DNA of 39,511 nucleotides from Planctomycetaceae bacterium (GTDB lineage Bacteria > Planctomycetota > Planctomycetia > Pirellulales > Thermoguttaceae), in the NCBI GenBank assembly GCA_031282385.1, contig JAITDV010000010.1:1-39511 (forward strand), written 5' to 3'. A model generated the notes under the pieces. It had not been told where the DNA came from, ran no database searches, and saw only the letters and a program-made list of their open reading frames with translations. Of this stretch, positions 1-7,912 are shown piece after piece. A program made the position numbers and the translations under genes. Numbering within the stretch: the stretch's first letter is position 1; each line of letters begins with the position of its first letter.

Positions 1-290
1 TATTTTTTATCTCCCGTCGCCTGATAACAAGCCATGACGCCCGTGTAGTAAGTTCCTCTGATCCAATTATCATCAAATTTTTGGTGCGGATGAGCCAATT
101 GATATTGATTGACTTTATCCATGATATTCTTGATGTATTGTTTGTCAAAAATGTTGAGAAGATTATCGTGGACGTTTTGTTTTTTTTCTGTCAACTGTCC
201 TTCATTCAATGTTTCCGCCTGCAAATTACAAAAACCTGCCGTCCAAACTGCACAGACAAAAAACATTATTTGTACAAAAAAAGTTTTCAT
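1..290 (-). CDS. GH88/GH105-like secreted glycoside hydrolase, N-terminal fragment
   Basis: Reading the minus strand from the ATG at 290-288 gives 96 uninterrupted codons to the window edge. A good Shine-Dalgarno site (GGAGAA, 300-295) lies 4-5 bases upstream. The protein opens with a signal peptide (MKTFFVQIMFFVCAVWTAG, likely cleaved after LQA near residue 26). The last visible part reads DNWIRGTYYTGVMACYQATG. That W-x-x-GTYYTG-x-MA-x-Y-x-ATGD pattern is typical of the start of the (alpha/alpha)6 barrel of unsaturated uronyl/rhamnogalacturonyl hydrolases (YteR/GH105, GH88). These enzymes remove unsaturated uronic acids from lyase-cut polysaccharides. The catalytic Asp residues lie beyond the edge, so activity cannot be judged. 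The family call rests on one motif block. Confidence 0.72.
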   Translation of the reverse strand, partial: MKTFFVQIMFFVCAVWTAGFCNLQAETLNEGQLTEKKQNVHDNLLNIFDKQYIKNIMDKVNQYQLAHPHQKFDDNWIRGTYYTGVMACYQATGDKK

Positions 291-557
291 TAAATTCTCC
301 TTTTTGGAAAAGAATATTTGTCAATAGTGAGCTTCTACCAATTCTATTTTCCAGACAGAATTGATAAAAATTACGTAATTGAAAAGTTAGTATTTATTCA
401 GTGGAATGTTTTTTTATCGTGAAATGCTTAAATTGATTTTGAGCTAAAATCGCGGCAATAGGCTGAAAGTCTTGGTTCAAAAAAACAACACAAAAAACAT
501 TCCACTAAAATATTACGAAAAAATGAATATTCATAACTGTTACTGAATAGTTAGCTT
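291..557. other. Intergenic stretch with R2 copy
   Basis: No gene seen. The stretch holds the presumed promoter of the leftward glycoside hydrolase, the R2 repeat (391-514) and, at about 541-555, a solo R3-type end (ACTGAATAGTTA) abutting the decayed gene. Confidence 0.6.
391..514. repeat. R2 element, copy 1 (about 124 bp)
   Basis: The left end TATTTATTCAGTGGAATG is mirrored at the right end by CATTCCACTAAAATATTA, giving imperfect terminal inverted repeats of about 20 bp continuing into T7/A6 runs. The first 40 bases are identical to those at 33061. This copy lacks the nested hairpin found in the middle of copy 2. No coding potential seen. Confidence 0.8.
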
Positions 558-818
558 TTATTTTAATACGAAATCGGCTTTGAAAGCGTTTGCGGTTTCG
601 GCGTGTAGTGATTCATTGATTCCGTTTTCAACGCATGTGAGTTTCATTGCGTCGGGGTTGTGTTTGAGTTGAACGGTTTCATGTTCAAGTGAAATTCGCG
701 GCGGTATTTCAAGTTGCAAAGGCGAGAGCAATACGTCGAGAGTATGACCTACGTCAATAAGTTGATCAATACCTTATCTAATTCAACGCTTCCGGCGCAA
801 GAAAAATCTATTCATCAT
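558..818 (-). pseudogene. Decayed gene remnant, C-terminal part
   Basis: On the minus strand an open frame ends at TAA (560-558) and reads protein-like for about 70 codons upstream: ...IDQLIDVGHTLDVLL, then SPLQLEIPPRISLEHETVQL, then a tail ending NAFKADFVLK. Further upstream this frame meets stops, but another frame continues as IDFSCAGSVELDKVLI. This suggests one frameshift near 770-780. A stop lies just before that and an R1 element begins at 821, so the 5' part is gone. I do not recognise the family. It could be the tail of a carbohydrate-active enzyme given the neighbour, but nothing here shows that. Confidence 0.5.
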
Positions 819-820
819 AT

Positions 821-921
821 ACTGATCGTACAATAATAAATTGCGTACCTCAAGATTGTGGAGACTTTGATTTCCGATAGATAAGCAGGCGACGTTAAAG
901 GAAATTTAAAGTTTGGACAAT
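821..921 (+). repeat. R1 element, degenerate copy
   Basis: Matches the R1 consensus throughout: start ACTGATCGTAC, then ATAAATTGCGTACCTCAAGA, core TTTCCGATAGATAAGCAGGC, and end GGAAATTTAAAGTTTGGACA. It is one of the most diverged full-length copies and sits against the broken gene remnant at 558-818. Confidence 0.75.
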
Positions 922-1123
922 TTAATAATTAATTTTTTTCTTTATTTAATTGTCTGATATGTCTTGTAATTGTAAAGTTGCTCAAGTATATTCACTAACC
1001 GTTTTTTGAGAATTTTCCGAATCCTATATCGAACACGCTTTAGTTTTCGGCAACTTAAAAGCGTTATACTGATCGTTCTTTAAATTTCGCAGATGTTCCC
1101 CAAAGGGAGAACAATTTAAAATC
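922..1123. other. Intergenic upstream of S41 protease
   Basis: AT-rich with no gene seen. A short hairpin, GTTCCCC-AAA-GGGAGAAC (about 1095-1112), ends 12 bases before the protease ATG. Its GGGAGA could double as a distant ribosome binding site, so the hairpin might influence initiation. Confidence 0.35.
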
Positions 1124-2665
1124 ATGCCAAGATTAAATTATTATATTATTATAATTTCGTTATTGCTTTATTTTTTTTGTTCGTCGATTACGATTCGAGA
1201 TCGGATATTGATAAACACGTTTCATCTTATTGAGCAACATTCGCTTTCGCCTCCGGCTTCACGACAACTTTTTGAAGGCGCAATGAGCGGTATGTTTAAG
1301 ACGCTTGACAAATATTCGTACTACACTCCTGCGTCCGGTAAAAAAGATTACAACGATCACCTTGATAATAACTATGAAGGAGTCGGTTTGGTAACTACGC
1401 CTGCAAAGGATAAAAAATCAATCGAAACAATTTATCCGCTTATTGATTCTCCGGCGTTTCGTGCGGGTCTACGTTCAGGTGATCGGATATTGGCGATTAA
1501 TGGAGTTGATTTGACGGAAGGTCAAATTGAGAATTTCTCGTCAATGATCAGAAACTTAAATAACACCGATATTGTTCTTACGGTTTTACCATTTGGTAAA
1601 ACCGATACGAGCCAAATTACAATTAGAACGGCTCCGTTAAACATGGATAGTGTTGAAGGTGACAGTATTGATATTGATGGCACACGTAATTTTATACTTG
1701 AGAGTGACAACACAATCGGTTACATACGAATAACCTCTTTCAGCCGCCGTACCGCCGATGAGTTTAGCGACGCATTGCGCCAACTCTATAAAAAACAAGC
1801 ACAAAATCTGATTCTTGACTTGCGCGGTAATCCGGGCGGTTATGTTAAAGTGTCTGTTGAAATTGCAATGATGTTGTTGGATTTAACCGATAGCTCAAAA
1901 ATTATCGTATCAACAAAATCACGCAACGGAACTATAAAAACAAAATATTACGGCACCGAAAAAAGTCAGATTTGTTCTTTACCGATAGTTGTGTTGATCG
2001 ATAATAATACAGCAAGTGCATCAGAAATACTTGCGGCGGCATTGCAAGATTATAAACGTGCCGTTATTGTAGGTACTCGTTCATTTGGCAAAGGTGTTGT
2101 GCAGGAGATCTATGATTTGCCCGCAAATTCAGGAACGTATCAATTGACCGGCGTGAGTTATTGGCGGCCGAGTAATAAGAATATTAATCGTACGGAAAAT
2201 GCCAACTACTCCGACGAATGGGGCGTGATTCCTGATGTTGGATGTAAAATGGAATTGCAAAAATGGCGAAGCCGTGCAATAGATTCTATTCGCAGCAGAC
2301 GTGCAAATGTAGTTGGAGAGAACCGCGAACTTTATTTAGAATCATATATCGCAACAATTGAACAGGAAGTTGAAGAATCAAGAAACGAGCTTAAAAAATT
2401 AAATAAAGACAATAATCCAGATAAAAATACTACTTCGCCGTCCGATAATAAAACCATTGAAAAATCCGGCGACAATAATACAACTGAAATCAATAAAACT
2501 TCTAATAATGAAAACGAAAACAATATTGAAATTGACTTTGATGAAGATGATAACAAAGATATTGATATACCATTCAAGCTGCAAGGTAATCCGCCATATT
2601 TTGACCCGCAACTCGATAAGGCTATAGATATTCTCAAACAAGGAATCCAATTCAACAAGCCGTAA
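1124..2665 (+). CDS. S41-family carboxy-terminal processing protease (CtpA/Prc-like)
   Basis: A 513-residue serine protease that would trim C-termini of exported proteins in the periplasm. Residues 7-20 are a hydrophobic N-terminal anchor or signal. A PDZ domain covers about 83-170 (YEGVGLV...DSPAFRAGLRSGDRILAING). The S41 catalytic domain follows at about 195-345. The Ser-Lys dyad is visible: S298 in TASASEI and K323 in FGKG, spaced 25 residues as in E. coli Prc, with Q327 four residues after the Lys. After residue 400 the chain becomes an Asn/Asp/Glu/Lys-rich low-complexity linker, then a short PFKLQGNPPYFDPQLDKAID segment. The start is the first ATG after a GGGAGA that lies 13 bases upstream, rather far. 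The stop runs straight into the 16-bp tandem array. Confidence 0.93.
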   Translation: MPRLNYYIIIISLLLYFFCSSITIRDRILINTFHLIEQHSLSPPASRQLFEGAMSGMFKTLDKYSYYTPASGKKDYNDHLDNNYEGVGLVTTPAKDKKSIETIYPLIDSPAFRAGLRSGDRILAINGVDLTEGQIENFSSMIRNLNNTDIVLTVLPFGKTDTSQITIRTAPLNMDSVEGDSIDIDGTRNFILESDNTIGYIRITSFSRRTADEFSDALRQLYKKQAQNLILDLRGNPGGYVKVSVEIAMMLLDLTDSSKIIVSTKSRNGTIKTKYYGTEKSQICSLPIVVLIDNNTASASEILAAALQDYKRAVIVGTRSFGKGVVQEIYDLPANSGTYQLTGVSYWRPSNKNINRTENANYSDEWGVIPDVGCKMELQKWRSRAIDSIRSRRANVVGENRELYLESYIATIEQEVEESRNELKKLNKDNNPDKNTTSPSDNKTIEKSGDNNTTEINKTSNNENENNIEIDFDEDDNKDIDIPFKLQGNPPYFDPQLDKAIDILKQGIQFNKP

Positions 2666-2666
2666 T

Positions 2667-2762
2667 AAACTGTTCACACTTTAAACTGTTCACACTTTAA
2701 ACTGTTCACACTTTAAACTGTTCACACTTTAAACTGTTCATGCTTTAAATTATTCATACTTT
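2667..2762. repeat. Tandem array of six 16-bp units made from an R1 end
   Basis: The unit AAACTGTTCACACTTT repeats without spacers at 2667, 2683, 2699 and 2715 (perfect), then at 2731 (two changes) and 2747 (more diverged). The unit equals the outer end of R1 in minus orientation. The array starts one base after the S41 protease stop codon. Confidence 0.92.
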
Positions 2763-2800
2763 AATTTCTTTTGGGTCATGTGATTTATTGTACGAACATT
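2763..2800 (-). repeat. R1 remnant, hairpin core deleted
   Basis: Together with the last 16-bp unit this forms a minus-oriented R1 copy that lost its middle: AATTTC...GGGTCATGTGATTTATTG-TACGAACA matches the other R1 end. It finishes 16 bases before the ispH GTG and so forms the immediate upstream region of ispH. Confidence 0.7.
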
Positions 2801-2816
2801 ATATTATTTTATTTTT

Positions 2817-3734
2817 GTGCATATTTTTCTTGCTAATCCTCGTGGTTTTTGTATTGGCGTTAATATGGCGATCAAAACGCTTGAAGCGGCGATTACGCGA
2901 TTTGGGTTGCCGCTTTATGTTTACCATGAGATTGTTCATAACAGGTGGGTTGTTGACAATTTTAAGTCAAGAGGCGTGAAATTTGTCAGTACAATTGATG
3001 AAGTGCCTGAAGATGCGAGGTTAATGTTTTCAGCGCATGGAGTCGCTCCAGATATTCGTATCAAGGCAAGTCAAAAAAATATTGAAACGATAGATGCAAC
3101 TTGTCCGCTTGTTGCTCGTGTACATCGTGAAGTGTTGCGTTATGCGGCGAACAAGTACACTATCATTTTGATTGGACACAACGGACACGATGAAGTTATC
3201 GGAACAATGAATGAAGCTCCAGAGTCAATAATTCTCGTTGAACACGAATCAGATATTCACAACCTTTGTCTAAATCCGAATGATAAACTTGTCGTACTTA
3301 CGCAAACAACACTTTCTGTAACAGAAACTCAATCGATGATAGAATTATTGAAACAAAAATTTCCTAACATTATCAGCGGATCCAACGCCAACATTTGTTA
3401 CGCAACACAACATCGTCAAGAAGCGATTGCAATGTTGGCGCCGTTAGTTGATATTATTTTAATTGTAGGCAGTGGAAATAGTTCAAATAGTAAACGTCTG
3501 GCAGAACGCGGTGAAGCTTTGGGAGTTCGATCAATTTTAATTGACGGTGCAGACAATATTAACGTCGGTTGGTTTAACGGAAATGAAAAAATTCTGATTT
3601 CTGCAGGGGCAAGTGCGCCGGAATATGTTGTACAAGATTGCGTAAAAATGCTGCAAAAAAATTTTAACGCAACTGTAGAAGAACGACAAACAAGTACAGA
3701 TTCTCTTTCATTTCAACTACCAATTGTTGATTGA
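2817..3734 (+). CDS. ispH: 4-hydroxy-3-methylbut-2-enyl diphosphate reductase
   Basis: Last enzyme of the methylerythritol phosphate pathway. It reduces HMBPP to IPP and DMAPP using a [4Fe-4S] cluster in the cytoplasm. The 305-residue length is normal. All hallmarks are present: cluster cysteines C12 (NPRGFC), C96 (DATCPLV) and C194 (ANICYATQHRQ), and substrate residues H41 (EIVHNRWV), H74 (SAHGV), H124 and E126 (HNGHDEV). The start is GTG at 2817, which gives the canonical MHIFLANPRGFC opening. No Shine-Dalgarno site is visible. The gene sits directly behind an R1 remnant and the 16-bp array, which may have replaced or supplied its promoter. The C-terminal 20 residues are extended and polar. 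Confidence 0.97.
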   Translation: MHIFLANPRGFCIGVNMAIKTLEAAITRFGLPLYVYHEIVHNRWVVDNFKSRGVKFVSTIDEVPEDARLMFSAHGVAPDIRIKASQKNIETIDATCPLVARVHREVLRYAANKYTIILIGHNGHDEVIGTMNEAPESIILVEHESDIHNLCLNPNDKLVVLTQTTLSVTETQSMIELLKQKFPNIISGSNANICYATQHRQEAIAMLAPLVDIILIVGSGNSSNSKRLAERGEALGVRSILIDGADNINVGWFNGNEKILISAGASAPEYVVQDCVKMLQKNFNATVEERQTSTDSLSFQLPIVD

Positions 3735-3920
3735 TAGTAACTATTCGGTTGTTGGACGAGAATTTGTTTTCAATATTGTACGGCTGTTGATGACAAGGTT
3801 CTTGACGAGTTAAAGAATTGGCTTGCAGGGATGGTTACGATTCAACGTGCAGTAATGGTAAATTATTTCCGAAAAAACAAAAAAATCGCCCAACTCCGAA
3901 CAATAAATATATAAGAAAAG

Positions 3921-4400
3921 ATGGTAGAACCGGAATTGAATAATACAGATAACCTGCGTGTTGCGAAGCCTGAATTGTTGGAGGCGGATAATTTATTGTT
4001 GCCGAGAATGGTGTTGTACAAACAGGATCGGGTTGTGATTATGTTTTTTTTGACGGTGTTGTTTGTGATATTTTGGGTGATTCATAGCGGAACAAGTTGG
4101 AATGTCGATGATGAGATTGTACTTGATTACCAATTTCATGTTGATCTGAACAACGCCACAAAAGCTGAATTTCAAACATTGCCCGGAATCGGTACAAAAT
4201 TATCAAAAAATATCGTCATTTACAGAGATTCTATAAACCGGTTTAACGATGTTGATGATTTACGCAACGTTAATCTTATAGGACAAAAGAAACTCGAAGC
4301 AATAAAACCATTCATCATAATCAACAATACTGATTCTTTTTCCAACAATACCGAAAACTCTTCAAAACGCAATAACACAAATTCATTGTCTAATAAGTAA
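3921..4400 (+). CDS. Membrane-anchored helix-hairpin-helix (ComEA-like) protein
   Basis: A 159-residue protein. A polar N-terminus is followed by one transmembrane helix (about 38-57, VVIMFFLTVLFVIFWVIHSG) and then a tandem helix-hairpin-helix domain (about 73-133: VDLNNATKAEFQTLPGIGTK ... LRNVNLIGQKKLEAIKPFI). LPGIG is the classic HhH DNA-backbone contact loop. In ComEA this arrangement holds incoming DNA outside the membrane for natural transformation. Many bacteria carry such small HhH proteins with unknown roles, and no other com gene is in the window. The tail is Asn/Ser-rich. The start ATG has only a weak purine stretch (AAGAAAAG) ahead. It converges on the minus-strand TPR gene across a 124-bp gap with no clear terminator. 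Confidence 0.8.
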   Translation: MVEPELNNTDNLRVAKPELLEADNLLLPRMVLYKQDRVVIMFFLTVLFVIFWVIHSGTSWNVDDEIVLDYQFHVDLNNATKAEFQTLPGIGTKLSKNIVIYRDSINRFNDVDDLRNVNLIGQKKLEAIKPFIIINNTDSFSNNTENSSKRNNTNSLSNK

Positions 4401-4524
4401 ACATAGTTCAATATTTTTAATAGAGATTTGATTGTTGAATAATATTTGTGTTTTGTTTTGTTTCGTGCGGGCAAGAAAATTTCGGTGTCTCAAAAAATAA
4501 AAAATGATAAAGGCATCGTCAAAT

Positions 4525-6843
4525 TTATTTCATTTTTTGTTCGGCTAATTTTAGTGAGCTTGATAAATTTGCGTAATATCTTGATTTTTCAATATTACCT
4601 AATTCGTTGTACATATTCATTAGATTGGAGTATGGAATTGCGAAAGCGGATTCTTTGACGAAACCTAATTTTGCTCCGCGTTCAATTTGTTGCAAGCCGC
4701 GTTCCGTCAATCTTACCGCTTCGTCCCTCTGATCCGTCAACCAATATGAAACTCCCATACTTACTAACGATTCTCCAAACCGACCTGATTCTTCTGGATT
4801 GATTTTTGGAAATAGCCGTTCAAAAATCGGTTTTGATTTGTTGAACCATTCGAGTGCTGCGCGGTGATTTTTGTTACCCAATGCGTGAATTGTACCCAAT
4901 CGAAAATATAACCGACCAACAAGATATAAATCCGAATCATTCGTTTTACCTTTGATTCCCGTTTCCATGTACTCCGCTGCTAACTCTCCGTAATGTAGTG
5001 CAAGATTATACTTTCCGCGCAACTGATATATTTGAACCGCGTCATAAACCGCCAGACCTATTTCCCATTGTAATTTTTGTAACAAAATAGAATCATTCGT
5101 TTTCGTTAATAATTTTTCGCCTGTTTGAATAACTTCTTTAACATACGGCTCAATATCATTCTCTTCCTTCATTCCGGTTTGGCACGCCAACTCACAAATC
5201 GCTAATTTGAGCGGATATTCTTGTGAAAACCGCCGTGCCGCCATCATTTCCGGATCAGTTATTATAGATTGTGCGCTTGCCAGCCAATTTTCTATTGCGC
5301 GATCTTTACCTTTCCAACGCCCCCACGCAATATCTTTCGCGACCGCAAGACGCGACTCAAATAAAATATCTTTAGCAGTTTGGCGTATTGTTGGATTTGA
5401 GTGATCGGTTAGTTGATTTGCTATGTCAATTGCGTCGGAATGATGTTTGTACGCATTCTCACAATCAGGAACTTGACCTGTTCTGTAAAAATCACCAAGT
5501 AAACAATGCACACGAGCTTTATCAATAGGAAAGCGCTCACAAATTCTCAACGTCTCCTCAAGATATAACTTAGCATCTTCAACCCGATTCATACGGCTTA
5601 ATACTTGTGCAAGCGTCAGATGATATGCTGGTTTCCGTTCATCAAAACGAATTGCTTTTTGTATATTCAAGTTTGCCGTTTCAGTGTAACCTTGTAGAAG
5701 TTCTATTTTTGCAAGCAGCCAATATGCTTTGGCATCGGTGCGATTAATGCGAATTGCGTCTATCAAATCGCGGTATGATTCTGAAGGTTGGTCGTTCAAT
5801 GTCGCTTCGGCACGCAAAACGAATGGCTCAGAAATTACAGGTTCAATACCGATTTGTCTGACTTGATACATACCTCCGTTTTTTGAACTGGTAAAAAGAA
5901 AAACCACACCTTTTTCGGGAAACAATTCACCTATTATTTTGCCCGTTTCATCCGGTATCAACACAGGACGCGATTTCAAAAGCTCAGCTTCAAATTGTTC
6001 ACGCACAACATTTTCAGGAAATAACTCGTCAAACCGGACAACTATCGATTTGACAATTCTATTCTTGTCATACATCACCTCAATATGATTTAGGTCAGGC
6101 AATGAATAAAGATGAGCAAGTTCACCGCCGCTCGTCGATTCCTGTACAGGTTTGCCCCAAAGTTCAACTACATTTTTAATCGAAGAATGACCAGGCACAA
6201 TACCGTTGAAGGAAGCGGTTTTTATTGGCGGGTGATAAGGATCAACCATTGGTCGTAGATTTGGTTGTGTGGTATTTCGAGATTGATCTGGCCGGTTTTG
6301 ATCGGGGTTAGAGGTGTTGGGAATATTCGTAACATTATTTTGGTCAAGATTGTCAGCAGAATTATTAACAGATTCAAGTTTTCTTCTTGAGTTAATATTA
6401 TTAGCAAATCTGTCTTTTCTGTTCGTTTCTGTAGATGTATCTACTGAAGGCATCGGAGCAGCTGGAACAACTTGATCATCTTCATCGGCAGAACTAACAG
6501 ATGCAAGTCTGATTTTTTTATTGTTACGAAAATTATTTTTTTTCGTATTATTTACTGTATTTTTTACTGTATTTTTTGTTGTGTTGGGCAAAAACTGATT
6601 GGGGGCAGGTGCGTTATCAAATTGATTGGTTGAATAAATCAACAATGGATGTTTGGGCGTAGAATCATCTTGTGTAGTGTTAAAATCAGGTTGAGTGAGT
6701 TGTTGCGGCGAGGTTGTTTTTTGCGCGTAGTTTTCCTGCGCAAATATTACGTTGGTAAAAATTGAACCGTAATCAAATCCGATACAAAAAAAAGTAATTA
6801 TCAAAAACAAACAAACCGTAAGTCTGGAATAAAATGTACTCAT
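4525..6843 (-). CDS. Exported TPR protein with possible SmpA/OmlA-like segment
   Basis: A 772-residue protein. Residues 10-36 form a signal peptide (likely cleaved near VIFAQ-EN). Residues 40-205 are low complexity, rich in Asn, Thr, Pro and Gln, including a 12-bp DNA repeat that encodes NTVKNTVNNT. Residues about 212-270 (FNGIVPGHSSIKNVVELWGK ... NHIEVMYDKNRIVKSIVVRF) resemble the small SmpA/OmlA (BamE-type) fold in which a G-x-S segment precedes a W-G-x-P motif. This is tentative. From about 360 to the end are TPR-type repeats (DAKAYWLLAKIELLQGYTET and so on), suggesting an extracytoplasmic scaffold. It is transcribed leftward away from the porin cluster. I do not recognise a specific function. 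Confidence 0.75.
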   Translation of the reverse strand: MSTFYSRLTVCLFLIITFFCIGFDYGSIFTNVIFAQENYAQKTTSPQQLTQPDFNTTQDDSTPKHPLLIYSTNQFDNAPAPNQFLPNTTKNTVKNTVNNTKKNNFRNNKKIRLASVSSADEDDQVVPAAPMPSVDTSTETNRKDRFANNINSRRKLESVNNSADNLDQNNVTNIPNTSNPDQNRPDQSRNTTQPNLRPMVDPYHPPIKTASFNGIVPGHSSIKNVVELWGKPVQESTSGGELAHLYSLPDLNHIEVMYDKNRIVKSIVVRFDELFPENVVREQFEAELLKSRPVLIPDETGKIIGELFPEKGVVFLFTSSKNGGMYQVRQIGIEPVISEPFVLRAEATLNDQPSESYRDLIDAIRINRTDAKAYWLLAKIELLQGYTETANLNIQKAIRFDERKPAYHLTLAQVLSRMNRVEDAKLYLEETLRICERFPIDKARVHCLLGDFYRTGQVPDCENAYKHHSDAIDIANQLTDHSNPTIRQTAKDILFESRLAVAKDIAWGRWKGKDRAIENWLASAQSIITDPEMMAARRFSQEYPLKLAICELACQTGMKEENDIEPYVKEVIQTGEKLLTKTNDSILLQKLQWEIGLAVYDAVQIYQLRGKYNLALHYGELAAEYMETGIKGKTNDSDLYLVGRLYFRLGTIHALGNKNHRAALEWFNKSKPIFERLFPKINPEESGRFGESLVSMGVSYWLTDQRDEAVRLTERGLQQIERGAKLGFVKESAFAIPYSNLMNMYNELGNIEKSRYYANLSSSLKLAEQKMK

Positions 6844-7187
6844 ATCATTTCAAATGCTAACAGTTAAGATTTAAACTGACAACATATAACCGATTAAACA
6901 AATTAACGGTTATAATAATGTTAAGGCGTAACAAAAATGCAAATTCGTAAAATAAATTCAGACGCCTTGTAATAAAATTAAACGAGATTAAAAACAACCC
7001 AACATGCGGATTTTATAGATTTATCAAATCCGTGTCCAGATCAAATTTTTGAGAAAACAAATTTTTGTAAATTTGATCAAAAAAAATTTTATTAAACCGT
7101 TCATTCCTTTCATTTAATCCATAAGCTATTTTTGGATTGCAGATAGCCCGCAACTAAATAGTTACAAATATTATTTTTCTGAATTAT

Positions 7188-7284
7188 ACTGTTCGTACTA
7201 TAAATTGTACGGCTCAAGAGCGTAAACGCTTGCTTTCCGATAAGTAAGCAGACGGCGGTGAAGGTAATTTAAAGTGTGAACAGT
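7188..7284 (+). repeat. R1 element, full length (97 bp)
   Basis: ACTGTTCGTACTATAAATTG at the left end and AATTTAAAGTGTGAACAGT at the right end, inverted repeats of each other with a few mismatches. The internal stem GCTTGCTT / AAGCAGAC around TCCGATAAGT is imperfect. It faces the copy at 7701-7797. Confidence 0.93.
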
Positions 7285-7360
7285 AGACCTTATTCTCTAA
7301 CCCAAAAATACATCAACGCAACAAAAAAACTACAACAAAAAACCGCCTTTAACTCCTCCA

Positions 7361-7403
7361 AGACCGCCCCTAACCCCTCCGATGGAGGGGTTAGGGGCGG
7401 TCT
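7361..7403. repeat. Perfect 20-bp hairpin, GC-rich
   Basis: AGACCGCCCCTAACCCCTCC (7361-7380), a three-base loop GAT, then its exact reverse complement (7384-7403). It is far more GC-rich than its surroundings. A rearranged relative lies at 36324-36381. There is no T-tract, so an ordinary intrinsic terminator is unlikely. It looks like a palindromic dispersed repeat. Confidence 0.85.
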
Positions 7404-7700
7404 CCTACAGGTTAGCGAAAAGGTCTAGTTTAAAAAGAGTCAATTTACAAATTCGATCTTGCCGATATTCCCTAATGTTGTCCTTTGTTTTTTGAGTGAG
7501 TCGTCAATTTGCTTGTTAAAATATGCACAATAAAACGATTATAACGATATTGGTTGTTATGATATACGGTATTTTGCAAAATTTTTGCATGTTTTGCGTT
7601 TAAATATCCGAGACAAAATTTCAGGTCGAAAATTGTCGGCATGTCGTACTGGTCAATTGCGCAAATTTTCGGGCAACAAATATTGAGGAATTAGAATTTA

Positions 7701-7797
7701 ACACGTTCAAACTTTAAATTTCCTTCACCGCCGTCTGTTTACCTATCGGAAGCAGGCTTTTACGCTCTTGAGTCATGAAATTTATGGTACGAAATAT
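7701..7797 (-). repeat. R1 element, full length (97 bp)
   Basis: Minus-oriented R1: outer end CGTTCAAACTTTAAATTTCC, core GTTTACCTATCGGAAGCAGGC, then TTTTACGCTCTTGAGTCATG and end ATTTATGGTACGAAATAT. It ends 115 bases before the likely porin start. Another ATG at 7775 lies inside it. Confidence 0.9.
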
Positions 7798-7912
7798 GTT
7801 ATTGAGTTACACAATTTATAGACGAACAATATATCTGTTTTTGTTACAAATAATCAACACAACAAAAAATACACTCACAAATAAAAATTTAACCATAACA
7901 AATAAAATATTA

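Larger units (their letters stand above)
6844..7912. other. Long intergenic region (1.07 kb) between divergent genes
   Basis: No supported gene. In order it holds: the promoter region of the leftward TPR gene; an AT-rich inverted repeat (GATCAAATTT 7040-7049 with AAATTTGATC 7069-7078); a solo R3-type end (about 7150-7170); R1 in plus orientation (7188-7284); the 20-bp perfect hairpin (7361-7403); and R1 in minus orientation (7701-7797), facing the first R1. An open frame continues upstream of the porin start at 7913 to an ATG inside R1 at 7775, but it looks non-coding. Confidence 0.6.

Noticed and set aside
81-327. Two small plus-strand open frames at the left end
   Set aside because: They lie antisense to the glycoside hydrolase fragment, which has a ribosome binding site, signal peptide and family motif.
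2667-2762. Possible CRISPR array (regular 16-bp repeat)
   Set aside because: The units are directly adjacent without spacers, are too short, and match the end of the R1 element; no cas gene is present.
3740-3913. Open plus-strand stretch reading LDELKNWLAGMVTIQRAVMV ... before the ComEA-like gene
   Set aside because: No suitable start codon or ribosome binding site, and only about 57 codons between stops. It reads somewhat protein-like, but chance cannot be excluded.
7040-7078. AT-rich inverted repeat as a terminator
   Set aside because: The stem is almost pure A/T and not positioned after any gene end; likely chance in AT-rich DNA.
7775-7912. N-terminal extension of porin 1 starting inside an R1 repeat
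   Set aside because: The 46 extra residues precede a complete signal peptide and derive partly from repeat DNA; the ATG at 7913 fits far better.
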